Shown: positions 26,205 through 40,605 of the stretch, piece after piece
How positions within the stretch are numbered: the first letter of the stretch is position 1
How the letters are laid out: every line of letters begins with the position of its first letter
Assembly (NCBI GenBank): GCA_024349245.1
Contig: JALDNG010000849.1
Span: 1-64,000 of the forward strand
Direction of reading: 5' to 3'
Source of the DNA: Neodontobutis hainanensis
Lineage: Eukaryota > Chordata > Actinopteri > Gobiiformes > Odontobutidae
Length of the DNA: 64,000 nucleotides
Notes under the pieces: generated by a model
The model's input: the letters and a program-made list of their open reading frames with translations, nothing else
The model's database searches: none
What the model was told of the DNA's origin: nothing
Program-made: the position numbers and the translations under genes

Positions 26205-26790
26205 CAGTAAATAAAATCAGCCATTGTTTTAACTGTCTGCGCCACGGGCAGGACATCAGCCGGCAGTTACCGTCACATGAGGCAATCAGCTATGCCAATC
26301 AATACTATTGATCCGGTGAGGAATACAGGATTGATTCAGCAGAGGGCAAACTAAGTGGGATTGCTGCTGGAAGTTAATTTGATGTAAAAACCAAGGCGCT
26401 GCGATATGTTGACATAGTCCCGTTTTAATAAAGCCCAATTACCAGTGAGTCTATTTAACAAATGCTTTGCCTGAGAGCCTGCGATGTGTGCTGATTCAAT
26501 TGTCCAGGAGCTGCAGATAGGAGCGTGTTGGAGTGATTTGTTTCTCATCATCTCTGTACATAGACGCCGGCGACGCTCGGGTCGATCCAACGCACCTGAT
26601 GATAGATGCTTTCATTCCTGAGATGTCAAGCGATATGGACGTGTGCGTGTGTGTGATTGTGTTTTATGCATTCGCAGATAAAACAGCCCGGGCCGTCCTG
26701 TGTAACCTCTGCTGTAATGGCTCTGCAATGAATATCCATAAACCACAGGCACAATACACACACTTAACTCACAGGTGTGTATTCATGTTG
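26205..26790. other. Candidate conserved non-coding element
   Basis: A 0.6 kb block with balanced composition and phrases typical of vertebrate enhancers (atcaatactattgatccggt, aaagcccaattaccagtgag, ctgattcaattgtccaggag, atgaatatccataaaccaca). It has no coding potential that I can assign. It is the strongest visual candidate for a regulatory element in the upstream intron, but conservation was not tested. Confidence 0.3.
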
Positions 26791-28789
26791 CGGAGCACAT
26801 ACAGGTGAACAAACTCACATACAGCCATAAACTCATAAATATGCAATAAATATGCAGCCCCAGAATAGAGTGGATATAGACAGCACTCAAAGGGTAAAGC
26901 AGATTAGTTGAGCCACACAGATAATCATCCAATGCTTGGTGGCTGTGGTTTTTGGAGAATGAAAATAAGTATCCCTAACCTAAAAACAAGTTGGACTTAA
27001 TGTTACACATTTACTCCCACATTGCTCATAAATAGTAACTGTTAAAGCCCATAAGATGATTTGCAAGTGTCTTGTTTTCAAAAGCTGAAGCTTGTGGAAA
27101 ACTGGTCCAGATATTTAGGACTAGCAATCAGCATTTACACAAAGACTAGTTTTAGCAAAACTGCAGTGATTAAGTTGTAGGTTGGGCTCTTGTTTACATG
27201 AGCACGCTGTTATCCACAAAAATGCAAACTTTTAAACCAAGCTGAGGAGGTGTTTTTGTTTTTGTTGTTGCTGCAGCTCATCTCTCGTGTAAACGGTGAA
27301 GATTTAATCCTCTCGGAAAGCAATGACGTCATAGACACAAAACCCATGAGCCAGAAAAGTCTACAGAAGAGGGGTTAATAGAAGTACAAAAAGTAGCAGC
27401 TAGACCAAAACTCACTGACGTCCATGTTGTACGGCTTGTGAATTATTTTGATTGGTTCGATTTTACTGTTACTATAATGTGAACAACATGCCATTGTTAA
27501 TGACAGATGGTTCATCATATTATCTGCAGGTTTTCTTCTTAAGTACCTGAACTGTAAATCAGTGAATGGTATTTAATGTGTCTCTAGTGTCTCTTCCGAG
27601 GCCTGTTTATCCTTGAAATTGTTGGAAATATACCTTCTTTTCTTTTCACACTCAAAATGAATAAACCCAACATCAGCATTATTTGTATGGCTATATTGTC
27701 ATATTCAAATGTGTGGACTCAAGAAGACAAATGTAAAAAGGGTCTTTAAAAACTCAGCAAATGCTTAAAAACTGTCCTTTTTTATTGCGTAACTACAGAG
27801 ATAAAAACTGCTGTGTACAAAGTTTGAAATTCCAAGTGAGTAAGCAGTAAACTTATCCATTTAAAACTTTGGAACTTAAAACTGGAGAATAATAATAAAA
27901 TATAAAATCACATTTCTAGATATCTAGACATCCTTCAACAAATTAGTAAAAATGACAGCATCAGCACGGTCCGAGTTAGAGTGATGTGCGCTCTCCACAC
28001 GTCTCAGCGAGCCTGTCCTCCTCTGTAGTGCTCTGATTGATAGAAAGCTCTCTCAGATCTGGTTCTCTCAGCAGGCAGCTTGATAAAATAACTGAAGGCA
28101 CTGCGTCTCAGAGCTGAGGCCACATGGACGGCAAAGTGCTGGAGGCCACTGCTTATTTCCTCTGAGTGCTTTCTGTTTACTCTGATTTGATTGAAGGGTA
28201 CAGTATGGAGTTGTTACGCAGTGTATAAGGGGAGATAAAATCATGCTACATCAGGGAGTTTTAGGTGTCACTCTGTTTCCAGAATGTGCTTACAAAATAT
28301 TGTCTCCAAAACAAAATGACGTCTCTATTTGTAAAATTTGCTATTTTTTGTTTTCATTTTGTCCGACCTGTTGAAATGGGATGATCATGACATGGTTAAA
28401 GTAGTTGATGACACATAAAGAATAGGACTTTTCGGAGTTTGAGTTCCAAAAAGGATGGACATTTAAAAGAATTGTGTCTTTACTACAGTATGTGCAAGAT
28501 TGGTAATGAAAATTGCTGAAGGCGGTACCTTTTTAATAGTGCAAAAAGAATGGGTACTTTTCAAAGCGGCTGTCCTCACTGTATGCATGAGTAAACTATA
28601 ATATCATACAGTCTACAAGCACTGCTTTTGCTTTTATCTTTTGCACCATGCCACTATTAGGTTAACGTGGTCGAGTGTATACAATCAAAAGTTTGAAATG
28701 GTCTGTTGATGGCTCTAACTCAAAGTGAGCATTTTTTTCCCCAGATGTTATTAGACATATTTGATGCTTATGCTTGATATATAATATGA

Positions 28790-28960
28790 ATGGGGCGGCA
28801 GTTGCTCGGTGGTAGAGCGGTCCTCCTTCAACCGGAAGGTAGGCGATTCCCACAGTTCATACTGTCCTTGGGCAAGACACTTAACCCACCTTGCCTCGTA
28901 TGAATGTGTTAGAATGTTTAGTGAATGTATGTGGTGATGGTCTGAGAGGCTGTAGGCGCA
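28790..28960 (+). mobile_element. tRNA-derived SINE, 3'-degenerate
   Basis: Head ggcagttgctcggtggtagagc (A-box-like) and gtaggcgattccc (degraded B box), then GTCCTTGGGCAAGAC at 28864-28878 and cttaacccaccttgcctc. Downstream, 28960-29020 (gccccagggcatctgtggctac) matches the body of related fish SINEs. Confidence 0.8.
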
Positions 28961-31900
28961 AAATGGTTGCCACATCTCTGTCAGTCTGCCCCAGGGCATC
29001 TGTGGCTACAGTTGCAGCTATCGACTCAAATCAAAAGTCTTTGTTAAAATTTACCTTTGTGTGCCAAAGCCCTTTGTAGTCCTCAAAAGACAAACGCGTC
29101 TAGGCTCGGCTTGTCTACTTTTGAAAAACATAAGACAATGCCAATAACTGTACTCGTGATTGAACAGCTTTCAATTTTCTGTTCGATAGACCTGTATATG
29201 TAGGTTGCTATGCAAAACTCAGTATACACTAAACATGTAAGACCTCTTGAAAAGGTGAGCCTCAAGCCTCCTCAAATTGAATTCTGGTTTGGTTCAATTT
29301 AAATGTGAATGGTGAACATATCACAGAAGTCTACCCAGACCAAAAAGCAGAAATGGAGTGGTGCTGTATAAAATCATTACATGATATGGCTTAGTCCACC
29401 AAATAAAATGTTTTCTTTGGAGTGCCAATATAGATAAGTTAGTGTTTTTGGTTTCATTAATAGGTTACATATCTTTTCTATATTCAATAAAGCAGCGTGA
29501 GGCTCTTCCAAAGTGTTCACATGTTAATAATCAGTTAAAATAATTTTTAGTTCAGATCAGTGAGAGAGGCAATGGAGACAACTGTATAATGTGGAAAATT
29601 TTGAATGGTCCGGTTTTAATTCTTTCATGAATGAAACAAAATATACACATGTAGACAATGGTACAGAGTGGTTTTGCTTGCTTAAGTAAACTGTACATAT
29701 GTTTTTATATCACGCTGCATGAACTGTGGTAGGAGGTCTAACCCTAAGTCTAGCCCCTCATGACAAGTTCCCAGGTGCAGAATGTTGTCAGTGGCTAGTA
29801 ATGTCTATGTGGTTAGTTATGTCTATTTCTATGTTTGGACTAGCATGAAGGACATGAGCAGGACTAGGGGCAAAGTATTATTAAAACTATAGGAAATAAA
29901 TTATTTCCCTAACAATGACACTCTTTATTGCAGTTTATGATTACTTCTGATGGTTGATGTATAGCTAAAAAGTTTAGTATTTAAACTAATGTTTTTATAA
30001 CTCCACAAAATAAGTGATGTAATGTATTTTCCGTGATTAATACATGCAAAATACGTAGCTACATAAAGTAATTAATAATAAACAAAACCAAAGAAGTGCT
30101 ATGGAAGTGTGTAAAAGTCGACCATTTTTCTCTCTTTGAATCGAGACAGTTGTGTCCACAGTCAATGTAATTAGGCGGCGTCTGAGCACACTGACCTATT
30201 GTTCTCATGTTGCCAAATAATGAGCGTGTCGAGGAAGTCATTGGTCAACAGAAGAGCCTGGGGTCGCCTGTCAACTCATTAAGTAATCATTAACTAATCT
30301 CATTTAATCATGACCTCATCAGCCCCTCAGCCCTCGACCTCCCACTGACCCGCCCCATCCCCGCCTGAACCACACCAGAGCAGTGCAGACAGGTCTGACA
30401 CTGTGCAGACGTTCACTACACTGTCCAGGACCTCACCTCTCGGTTTAAAACATGCACTTGGGTTTGTTTTATCTGTCAGGTTACATAATTTATTATACTG
30501 TAAACACATCTCCAATGGAGAAACATCTCAGAAAATTAATAATGGCATACATTTCACTACCATTTGTCTATGTCATAATCATAAGTGCTCATTTGCCCTT
30601 GTCTTGTCAGCAGTCTAGAATCGTCCACACAATGCTCACTTGTCTTCCTTTTCCCTTATAAGGCCTTTTCATCCATGTGTTCTGACCCCTCCTACCGTTT
30701 TTCCCCCTCTCTACCTGCCATTGGAGGTACAGCAGTTCTCATCCATCTTTGCAGCAGACTTTAACACGTCAGGATGCTAAATTAAAAACATATAGCCCAA
30801 AAGAAGTGGGCCGTATGCATCTGAAGTGTCCGACACAAAGCTTAGAAAATGAATATCATCCATCAAAAGCTTACCGCATCTACACAAAGTCTTGAAGAGG
30901 AGACAGCGCAATGCCACCTTCATAGACAATTATACAGAGGGCGGAGATGTACTGAAAACATAAGTGCACAGAAAGAGGGAGGGGGAAGAGCCAATTAGAA
31001 AAATGCTAGACAGAGACAAGTTTGATATGAGCTCTTACAGTGTGTGATTGTTTCTTTGAAAAGAAGATCTTTTGACATTCCCAGATGGCTGTAAGTTTTC
31101 AAGAAAGTTTTGTTTGAATTTTACCCATTCATGAATCCATAAACTAAAAAACGGTTTGTATATGGGAGTAGCTAGCCCAGAACACATCGATCTGTTGAAT
31201 AATTGGACAGTCTTGTATCAAATAGTCTTATCTAGCCTTTAACCCATGTTTCTGTTTTTCTGCATTCATTGCTGCTCATACCCTCTCAACCCATCTTAGC
31301 TCTGTGACACCTCTGGTACCCCTCATTGTGGGCACTACAGCTTTTAGGTGAATGTTAAGTATAAGAAAGATAGAAATATCCTGCAGCAACAAGTGAAGGT
31401 TAAATGGCCTTTACACTAACAGATGTTTTACTCTCATATTCATTAACTACGGGCAATTTAAAGTCACCATCCCTCTACACATGCATGTCTTTAGAAGTTG
31501 GGTGGTAGCAGGAGTACAGGATTTTTGCATTTTTGTTAAATTACACATGGAAAACAACTGATTGATGGGTTTTAGTCACATGACTTTTTCCTGTTATGGA
31601 CGCCATTTTGGCCATTTGAACATTCAAAAGATAGAACCGCAATGTTTAGAATTGTTAATTGCAATGAAAATGGCTCATCACATAAAGCCCATAAATACTT
31701 TAGGCATTACATACAATCCGGCAGATATAAGAAGAGGGTCTGCTGGCTAAGGCATGATTGACAGCAGACAGATGGAGAAACCCAATTCAGCCACATGAGA
31801 CTTGTCAATAGATGTTTGTTCATCAGATATGACTGAACAAATCGAAGGGATGTGTAAATGTGGATGTTCACTCAAGTTCACACATAATCACTGAGTCATT

Positions 31901-33494
31901 CTTGAAAAGCAATGTAACACTTGATTTGAGATCACGTGAACTCATTGAGGTCAGGGCACTGACCATATAAGACAAGTGTACGCTTCCCGGAGCACATGAT
32001 TACATGTTAGCAAGTGCTTATTTGTGTTTTTACTTGAGCTATATACTTGCAGTATTACCCTGGCTATTTACATTATCAAAGTGTGTTAGCTCGACAAAGA
32101 AAAACTCTAATCTGGAAATTGCCATGGATTTGAAAAGTTGAACTGGTTAATAATTAAAATAATTTCAGTTTCATGTGCAGTGTATCTGCAAACTCTTTCT
32201 ACTTGTTCTTGGCCAAATTAGTTCCCTTAATAGAAATGTGTTCTTTAACAATGTCTACTACAAAACTCTAAACACACAGTGCCATATTTTAAATATCTTT
32301 AAACATCTACGTTCTCTCCCAAGCCCCCACATTTATTTGGCATCCTTTTCTGTTCTTGTGTTGATAGCATTGAAGAGAACAGAAGCAGAGAAATGCTCAA
32401 ACTCAAATATGTACCATTTGTTACCATTGATTTACCCAACCCAGCATCTTGTCTGCTTCCGAAGACTATGCAGCTAGTCATCAAACTTGACTGCTGCTAA
32501 TCCTGATCGTCTGTTCCTCCAGTCTTTCTTGCCTTCCTCCTTCTCCCGTTGAAGTGCTGCCGTCCTGGTGCATTGATCATAAAGTCCTGTGCTGCCAGAT
32601 TGCTTTCAGCAGCATTCACCCCGTCCTGTCATAAAGCTGCACACATTTCATTCTTTTAGGCTTTAAAAGCACACGAGTGATGGAAGCTTAGCCAGGCTAT
32701 TTTTGCTCTCATAAGTCACTAGAGTGGAGTTTTGATATTTTCTTATTGATAAGTGATGTACTATGTGACAGACAGTGAACTTTTTCTGTCTCTGTTTTAG
32801 CCGGTCACATGCTAACAACACCAGTTTATAAAAAAAGAACTACAGAAACATTTTTCAGATGGTTGCTGTATTTGCTTTGAAAAATACTGCAATAAAATTA
32901 TAGAGATTGTTGTGTGAATATGTCAGGTGCAATATGTTTATTGCCTCATCTAAGTTTTCTGCTGTGAGTGAACTTTCCCACATTGATCAATCACCATCAG
33001 ACAGCTCGCCTTGAGTTTTTGACTTGTGAAAAGCTCCACAGTCCATAAGACACTTCCTTTAAAATGTGAACGCTGTCAGATTTTTCGCTTCCATGTGCAC
33101 ATCTTTTTCTTCTCTTGATCAATAACTCTGACAGACATCTGTGAAGAGCTCTGAATTGAAGAGCTCAGAAATGGACTATGTTTGAAGGAAGTTCTTACCC
33201 ATCAGGTTTATTGGTTATTTTACCCCTGCGCTGTTATATCTGTCAGATATGACTGTTTCCTCTATTGTCAGTTCAGGTTAAAAGTATTGTATACATTAAT
33301 GTGGATTGGTTATTACTACATATACACACAACCCAGTCACCTACAGTTTTCTTTTTTATATTAAACAAATATTCCAGTTTAATGTTGTATGATGTTTTTT
33401 CTCTCTCTTTGTTAGCTTTTTCTCTCTCTTACCAAGGGGAAGTGGACATCTGAGTTCCAAAGTGCTAAACTTAGTGTTTTTGGTTTGTGTCTGT

Positions 33495-33590
33495 GGAGTT
33501 TCTCAGTCATACAGGACATATTAACGTAAAGGTTTCAAAGAAGGCATCTGGATGTAAGTTTAAAGGTGAAGATGTTTAGTCTTGTAAGTC
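33495..33590 (+). repeat. Dispersed repeat, same family as 14540-14792
   Basis: tttctcagtcatacaggaca, gcatctggatgtaa and ggtgaagatgtttagtcttg match one arm of the fold-back element. Confidence 0.65.
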
Positions 33591-36500
33591 TGTACCTTGC
33601 ATAACTGTATGAGCCAATATTGCACAACACAACATAATTACCTATGTAAATTTATTTTATAGAGTAGAACACACTGTTCCAAATTGAAGAAAGATTGTGC
33701 CTCCACAATCCACAATCTTCTATTTAGAGAAGGCTGTTCCAGTTTGACAAAGATGGCTTCCTTTCCCTTACTTTCAAACGAGCTCCCTTGCCAAGACTCA
33801 AACATTCCTGTACTCAAAGGATTGAGAATTGCCATATAATATATAATATAATATATATTATATAATAAGGATTGCCATTTCTCTTTGAGATTGGGGTGAT
33901 TGGCCCTTAAGTGTTGATACATCCTCCTGAGAAAGGGCTCTCTGGTTTATTCCACAAACCTGCACTCATATTACTGCACTCCTCTCTGATTTTGGAAAGC
34001 ATAAACCACATTGCTCAAAAGAGGTTTTGTTTAGAAAATGCAGCTGTGGCAAACAACTGTATGGTTTTGAAACCTACATACTTTGTCTCAATCTTGTGTG
34101 ATGGAGTTTTGTACTCAAAACACTTTCATCAATTTCATCAGCACATCTTAAAATAGGCAATAAAATGTGTGTTTAATGGTATATTCCAGAATTTTTGTGG
34201 ATAGATATTTAAAATAAGATAGAATCTGGTTTATGAGGCAAAAGTCTGGAGAACAGTAAGTCAGCCCAATCAATATTTCTCATCGCCTATTTAGTGATGC
34301 AAGGCCCCGTAAAACAGATATGTCAATGGTATATCTAATCAAAGGATATTGAAACAGATAAAAATGCATGAGTTCAGTGCCTGAGAAGGCAGGTGTTGAG
34401 ATAAGCGCAGTTTCCAATGCAGATACACTTCGGGCTTTTAAATATGTTTGTATATGGCTCTGCATCACTGAAATAAGCAGCCTTAAAGCCCTGGCCAAGC
34501 TTACCTTCTGTAACTCGAACTCTACCCATACTGACATCAAATCTAACACAGGTCTGACATAATACTAATTTTACACATTGAAGTCAGTGTAAACATTACA
34601 TAGATAAGAGGCATCAGGATAACTTATTATGGCTCCTACACCACACTACACTCCCCTGGTTGTGTAATTTCAAATTCACTGGCTCACGGCTGCCACTATT
34701 GTAAATCTATGTGACGATGAGGAGGTGAGGCGTTGAATACGTTCATGTGCTCACACCTCGACTTGGACTTGTGCTCACAGCAGAGTAAACGGGCCATCCC
34801 ATTGTTAGATGTCCACATCCATCTATTTGGCAGACGGCTTGATGTTCAGATTGGGGGACAATATAGGCCGTCGGGATGGAAGATATTGTAGGATGGAGAC
34901 TTAGAGACGGGCGAGGGTAGGAAAGGGCCAGCTGAAGGAAGGAGTAGATATATTTAACACAAAGAAATAGGCATAGGGGGTGTTGTTCATAGATGAGAGA
35001 GGTGGAAGAAGGGAGATGGCTTGGTGACGGATGGGCTCTAGAGCTGCTATATGTTCACCTCAAGCTGTGTTGGTTTGAAAGGATTGTGCAGTTTGTGCAA
35101 TATAAGTGGTGACAGGCGTAAGGGCACCTGCAGTGTCAGTAGAGGACAAGAAAGAGTGTTAATGTAGTACGTCTGTGGATAAGAAAGAGCTTGGTGTACT
35201 GCCAAGGCATGGCTGAATATTTAAAGGGAACATATACTGTAGATGCTGTATACACCCCTGTGTGCTGCTGATAGCAGTCGATGGCATTGTTCCCAGAAGG
35301 CACTTGGAAGGATATGTTGGTTTCCCGATGTCCTGATCTTGTTGAATGTTACTTTCTCAGTCGTTGTTGCATTGCAGACATGATTCCTTAAAGTTGAGTG
35401 GTGTAGAAGTGCAGATAGGTCCGGGACTTGGACATCCCAGAGCAGTGCGGGGGTGGTGAACTCAGTGTGCTGTAGTGTACTGTAGTGGAGCATGTTTGCT
35501 GGGATTATTAAAGAGCCATATATTTGTGCTGCAGCCCCACAGGGCTTGCTCTTACCGGCTGATCTCCACACTGGCAGACGGGTAATGAAACAAGGCTCGC
35601 TGGAGATTCATCACTGTGTGAGCCAAGACCATTCCCTCCCTCTTCACTCCGCCTTCTCCTCCTACTCTTCTCTCCCTTTGGTTTTCAACTTTTGTCTATT
35701 AGTTTCACTTTGTTAAATAGGTTTCAGAGGAACTTGTTCAAACATAAACATATATTAACTATGTCTGAGTTGCTTTGGACAAATATAAGTATGTGATAAC
35801 ATAAATACAAGCCATAGAGTTTGAAATAAACTCATTTTAATCCTATGAACCTACATATATCATATTTGACCTTTGTACTTGTGAATGAAAGACACACACA
35901 GTCACATTCTGGTCAGTGAGGATCAGTCTGGAGAAAAGGAAACCTAACCAGTGTTTCAGACTATTTTTGCACAAGGCCTTTTATTAAACTATTATCTATT
36001 AACTAGCAGCGTTACCTTTCAAAGTAACTTGATAGGTTACATCGTAGGCTTTAAAACAAACATGTTACAATACTGCGTCACTCTCTATTAAAACTTACTC
36101 ATGCATTACTAAAATCTCTGTGTGTGTGGTCTATACTGCAGCTATTGCAGTGAATATTAACAATTATCTGGCAACAAAACATCATCTGGAAAATATTTAC
36201 ACCCTTGAATTCTTTTGGAAAAGACCAAAGTGCCTCTCATGACATCCGTAAGCCTTTCTGCAATTAAGATTTTGAGCTTTTGTAATCAAATAAACAATGC
36301 ATGATTTCATGGCATGGAGGAGATAAATGCAGATGTTGAATTGTTGATTATTTATCACACTCAATACATTTCAATAGTCCAATGTCAATCCAGTCAAGGA
36401 AAACTGTTTTTGGTTTAAACAAATGAAAGCTGTTAAATGTTTTTTGGGGTATTTATTTTTGGCAATCTCTCTTTAGTTAGTTTACAGTATGTGCGATGAT

Positions 36501-38832
36501 AAAAACATGGCTGTTTAAAGGACAGAATAAAATATAGTGGATAATAAACCCAGCTACTCATAGAATTCAAAACACCAATAGTTTGTTACCAAAAAAACTA
36601 ATAAAGCTAATAAACCAGCCAGCAAACTTGTATGTTTAGAGCCTGACGCCTGTTTCAGAGTGTCTCATTAACACTGTCTACAGTTACAAACCATCAACAC
36701 AGAAACAGAGAAGTTGCCATTGACTTATCTACATAGATCTAGTCAAAGGCTCAATATGTCTCACTCAAGTCTAAAACTGTTCACAGGATACTGCTAACAG
36801 CAACAACATGCACTTCAAATACAATTGTTTTTACAGACCATTCCTTCTACTAAAGTTAAGTCACTTTTTTTTGGAGCAGAAGCTTTAGAACTGCCGTCTG
36901 ACAGTGGGCTCCCGCTGAGTGGAACACACTGTTATGGACCAAGGCATCTGTTTGCCCGAATTGAGCAATAATTTACAGGGTTTCACAAGCTGCAGGAGGT
37001 TCTGAAGAGGTGGAAGCTTCTGATGCACAAGGGGACCCAACTTCAGAAAAAATATCAGTGGTGGTCACTGCGAAAGAAAGGCCTATTTCAGCTAGAAAGA
37101 TAAAGTTTTAAAGAATGTCTGTTGCATTTAATGTTAGTCACTTTGGATTATGCACCAGCTGCTATAACTAAAAGAGTATTGGTAGTGACATTGACCATTT
37201 TTTTTAACTTGCTACTAATCAGCTAACAAATTTTGTGGTCAGTTTTATTGGTCTCTGCTCTAATTTTAAAAAAAGTTAAAGGGGAATTGCTCTAACTCAC
37301 TGTAAACTCTAGGAGTGTACTGTATAATGGGCTCAATTGTTCCCTTTCATGCATACTCCAATAAGGACAAAGTCCACTTAAACCAGCTTAATTGAGCTAA
37401 GAGTGTTGCTCGATGCAGCCGTGTAAGTAAAGATAATGGAAACAATATTCTTGACATGATCCACTCAGAAGTGTGGTATCTTGATGTACTTTAAATTATG
37501 GCAATCGTTGGTTTTGTAGTATCAAGGAAAATTATGCAGAAAACTAAAGATGGCAGACATGATTTGAGGTAAAATAATAATAATAATTCATAGCGGTTCA
37601 TATAAGACTCTTGACTGAAGTGTCACAGAATGGGGTCGAAGCAACGGTTTAGCAGTTCAAAGACACCCATTCCACCTCAACAGAGACAAGGGAAAGTAAA
37701 ACAAATAGCGACTGAAAAAAAAAAGAACAGACCAAGGCACTTGAAGGACAAAGTGATAATCACGATTGTACAGCTCTAAAATCCCAACGGTCCAAGTTCA
37801 GTTCTACACCAACGACAAACCCTTTGGAGCTTAGCTAGTGGAGTCTGAGATGAAAAAGTAATTTTTTTCTGAAAGTTTAACTTTAGTAGCTAATGAGGTA
37901 CTGAAAGTAAATTATATATTGCCGTGGGCAGTTCTTTGGAGGTCTTGCTTGAAATGGTAGCTAAATGGATGGCTAGAATGAGTTGGGAGGGGTTTGTTGG
38001 CAGGTTGTGAAGTATAACTCCACAATGGGATATGATGTCAGGAGAGGCAAAATGGAAAGCTGCTAATGGGAGACATTGAAATAATTGTCTTTGGCAGATT
38101 TTTATTGGAGTCGGTGCCAATAAAGCTCAATAAATTGCATGAAATTGGAACGAAAACGCTGGTAGAGACAGGGAGCGGTGATGGAAGAGGGAATGATATA
38201 GATGGAAGGATAGAACAGAGGGAAAAAGGAAAAGGAGACTGTTGCACTACAGGGATCAATTACTAGCAACTGTGAGTTATGTTATTTGCTGCAGCGAGTG
38301 CCATGTGGCTTTATTGCATTGGGACAGTGTTTGGAGAAAGAAGAGAGATTATTAACCACACAGTTTGAGAGGGGAAGTAAGTCAATGGAGAATCAGAACC
38401 CCCCCCCAAAAAAAAAAATAGAGTTTAGGAAGAAAAGCACAAAAATGAGGAAGATGAGTAAACCTTTCCCTGGGCTCTCTTCGTTTCTGCTTGTCTTGCA
38501 CTTTCAAGCGTGGAGCCCATTAAAGTGGACGGCAGTGTAACTCACCACTGATAATCAACAGAGAGAGGGGAAAGAGACAATTCACAAGCAGCAGACACCA
38601 GGTCTCCTTTATTATGTTAGCTTTTTTTCTGCTCTGTCTGACTGTGCAGTAATTTCTTAAAGTGGGAAGGAGGTGCAATCAAAGTACTTTACAAGAATAA
38701 TCAAGAGGCAGACTTTACAAGAATAATCAGAGCACACAAATGAAGATATGCTTGGCTATGTAAACCATTAGGGAACCTGTGGAAAAAATTCTATCTATTA
38801 AATGTAATCCAACAGATATGAAAGCACTAGGT

Positions 38833-39225
38833 CAGTGGATCTCAAACTTTTCACATTAAGTACCACCTCAAAAAGTATGGCTCTACAATCACCATGTTTA
38901 TGACAATAAAATATGCCTTGTTTTTCTATAGTTTAGTAACCTGACTCGGATAGAACTGCTCCACAGAACAAGTCCATTCAGCCATCTGTTCAAAGTGTTT
39001 GCAAAAGGGCAGATTCTTTCAATGAATACCTGGATGGTGATTGGATTTATTAACCACAGTTTTATCCAATCAGAGCACCACCATGTTGTTTATGCTCGTA
39101 ACCGTAAAAACAGTCGCCAAATCTTCAAACCTAAAACACGCCCAGACATCTAAGTACTGCATCATTAGACACAACGAGCCAGGCCGCAAATACTTTGCTT
39201 AGAGCAATACAAACAATGCTTAGGG
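38833..39225 (+). repeat. Dispersed repeat, plus-strand copy
   Basis: The part 38935-39225 matches 2275-2540 in inverse orientation. It is preceded by gtggatctcaaacttttcac (38834), which resembles the CAGTGGTTCTCAAACTTTTT end of hAT-type elements, so two repeats may be joined here. Confidence 0.65.
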
Positions 39226-40267
39226 TCAATATGATTCACTTTGATACAGGCTGTGTCCAGAGATTGGCTTGGCTGTGTTGCCAATAATTAGTATAAAAAA
39301 GTGCGTTTATCCTGGTGTGTAATTAAATTCATAGGGCTGCGCCAATTTCCTACAATTTAGGGACTGCCACACTTTCTGCCTGTGTTTAATACAATGTAAG
39401 ACAATAAATGCAATATTTTAATTCGTAAAGGAAGCGTAAGACACTTACTCTATCTAAAACAATGGCATAGATAGACTGAAAAAAGGTTATTTTTAAGGCG
39501 CACAAAAAGTCTGTGATATTTGTTGTTGTATGGTCACACATTTCTGCTTTCCAAACTCGAGGCACAATGCCCACCCGCAAACATTGATTATCCATGTGTA
39601 ACCATTAACATAGGAATTGTTTTTATAGTGTTATAGTTAAATTCAGATTTGTCAGTGGAGTGTGCTATGGAATGTTCTCTAGGATGTCTGCACTAACCTC
39701 CTGCAGCTTCACCGCTAAAACCAAGGCTGCACTCATTATTGGCAAATACATGTTGTTGATTGAGTAACAGTCAGAGGCTGATGAGCACAGTATGAAGCCA
39801 TGGCTGTTTCCTGTTCTGTTGTCATGATTAATGTGAACAAAGAGTCCATTTCACCAGTTCCCCGTTATGTGATTGAAATGTGTCACCTGGCATAGACTTT
39901 TAAAGACAATGGATGTTGCTGCACGCTCAGTGAAATGGCATTATATTTAAAATAGCTGTGCAGGGACAGTTTAATAGAGTGATAATGTCAAGGCTTGTAG
40001 CAAGGGCAAAGTGGTCAGTCCAAGGAAAAGCAGCTGTTTATAGACAAACAATGTCCTTTTGTTATCACTGCATTGCTATTTGTTGCTGCAATACAGCAAG
40101 GGGGGGGCAATTTATTCATTGTATTAGATCTAACCAGTTCCCACACAGAATTTGGTAGTGTTTTATGTGTTATTATGAAGTATCTGGTCTGTATACCCTT
40201 TCACTGTTTCTAATCAAAATTAGCTCTGAGCACACTTTGGCAATTGAAGTTAAGAATACCACAATAC

Positions 40268-40605
40268 AGTGTCTGTGAAGGTTCTCAGTCATCCAGGACA
40301 TTTTCAAGAAATGGTTTCAAAGAAGGCATCTGGACATACGGTTGGACGTAAAGACGTTACATCTCTCATCTAATGGACAAACCACTCCCCAACCAGTACT
40401 AACACTGTCCATTCACCTTAATGAACACTGAAAGACTCTAGCTTTCATCAGCCTTTGTCTAATCACAGTAGACTCAGGTTAAACCCCTCCCTCTGAGGGA
40501 TATATAACTATAAAACTTACCAGTTGAACTTAGAATTGTCTTAGACAAAGGTCTTTTGGACTAAGGACAAAATATCTTCACATTAAAACCTATGTGAGGC
40601 TTTCT
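40268..40605 (+). repeat. Dispersed repeat, same family as 14540-14792
   Basis: gtgaaggttctcagtcatcc, gaaggcatctggacatac and gacgttacatctctcatc at the left; at the right gactaaggacaaaatatctt followed by cacattaaaacc resembles an inverted arm. The interior differs from the other copies. Confidence 0.6.

Larger units (their letters stand above)
26791..38832. other. Non-coding intronic sequence
   Basis: Contains the SINE at 28790-28960, a repeat arm at 33495-33590, an AT palindromic stretch at 33835-33870, a CRE-like tgacgtca at 27324-27331, and a possible conserved element at 34260-34560. No exon was recognised. Confidence 0.55.
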
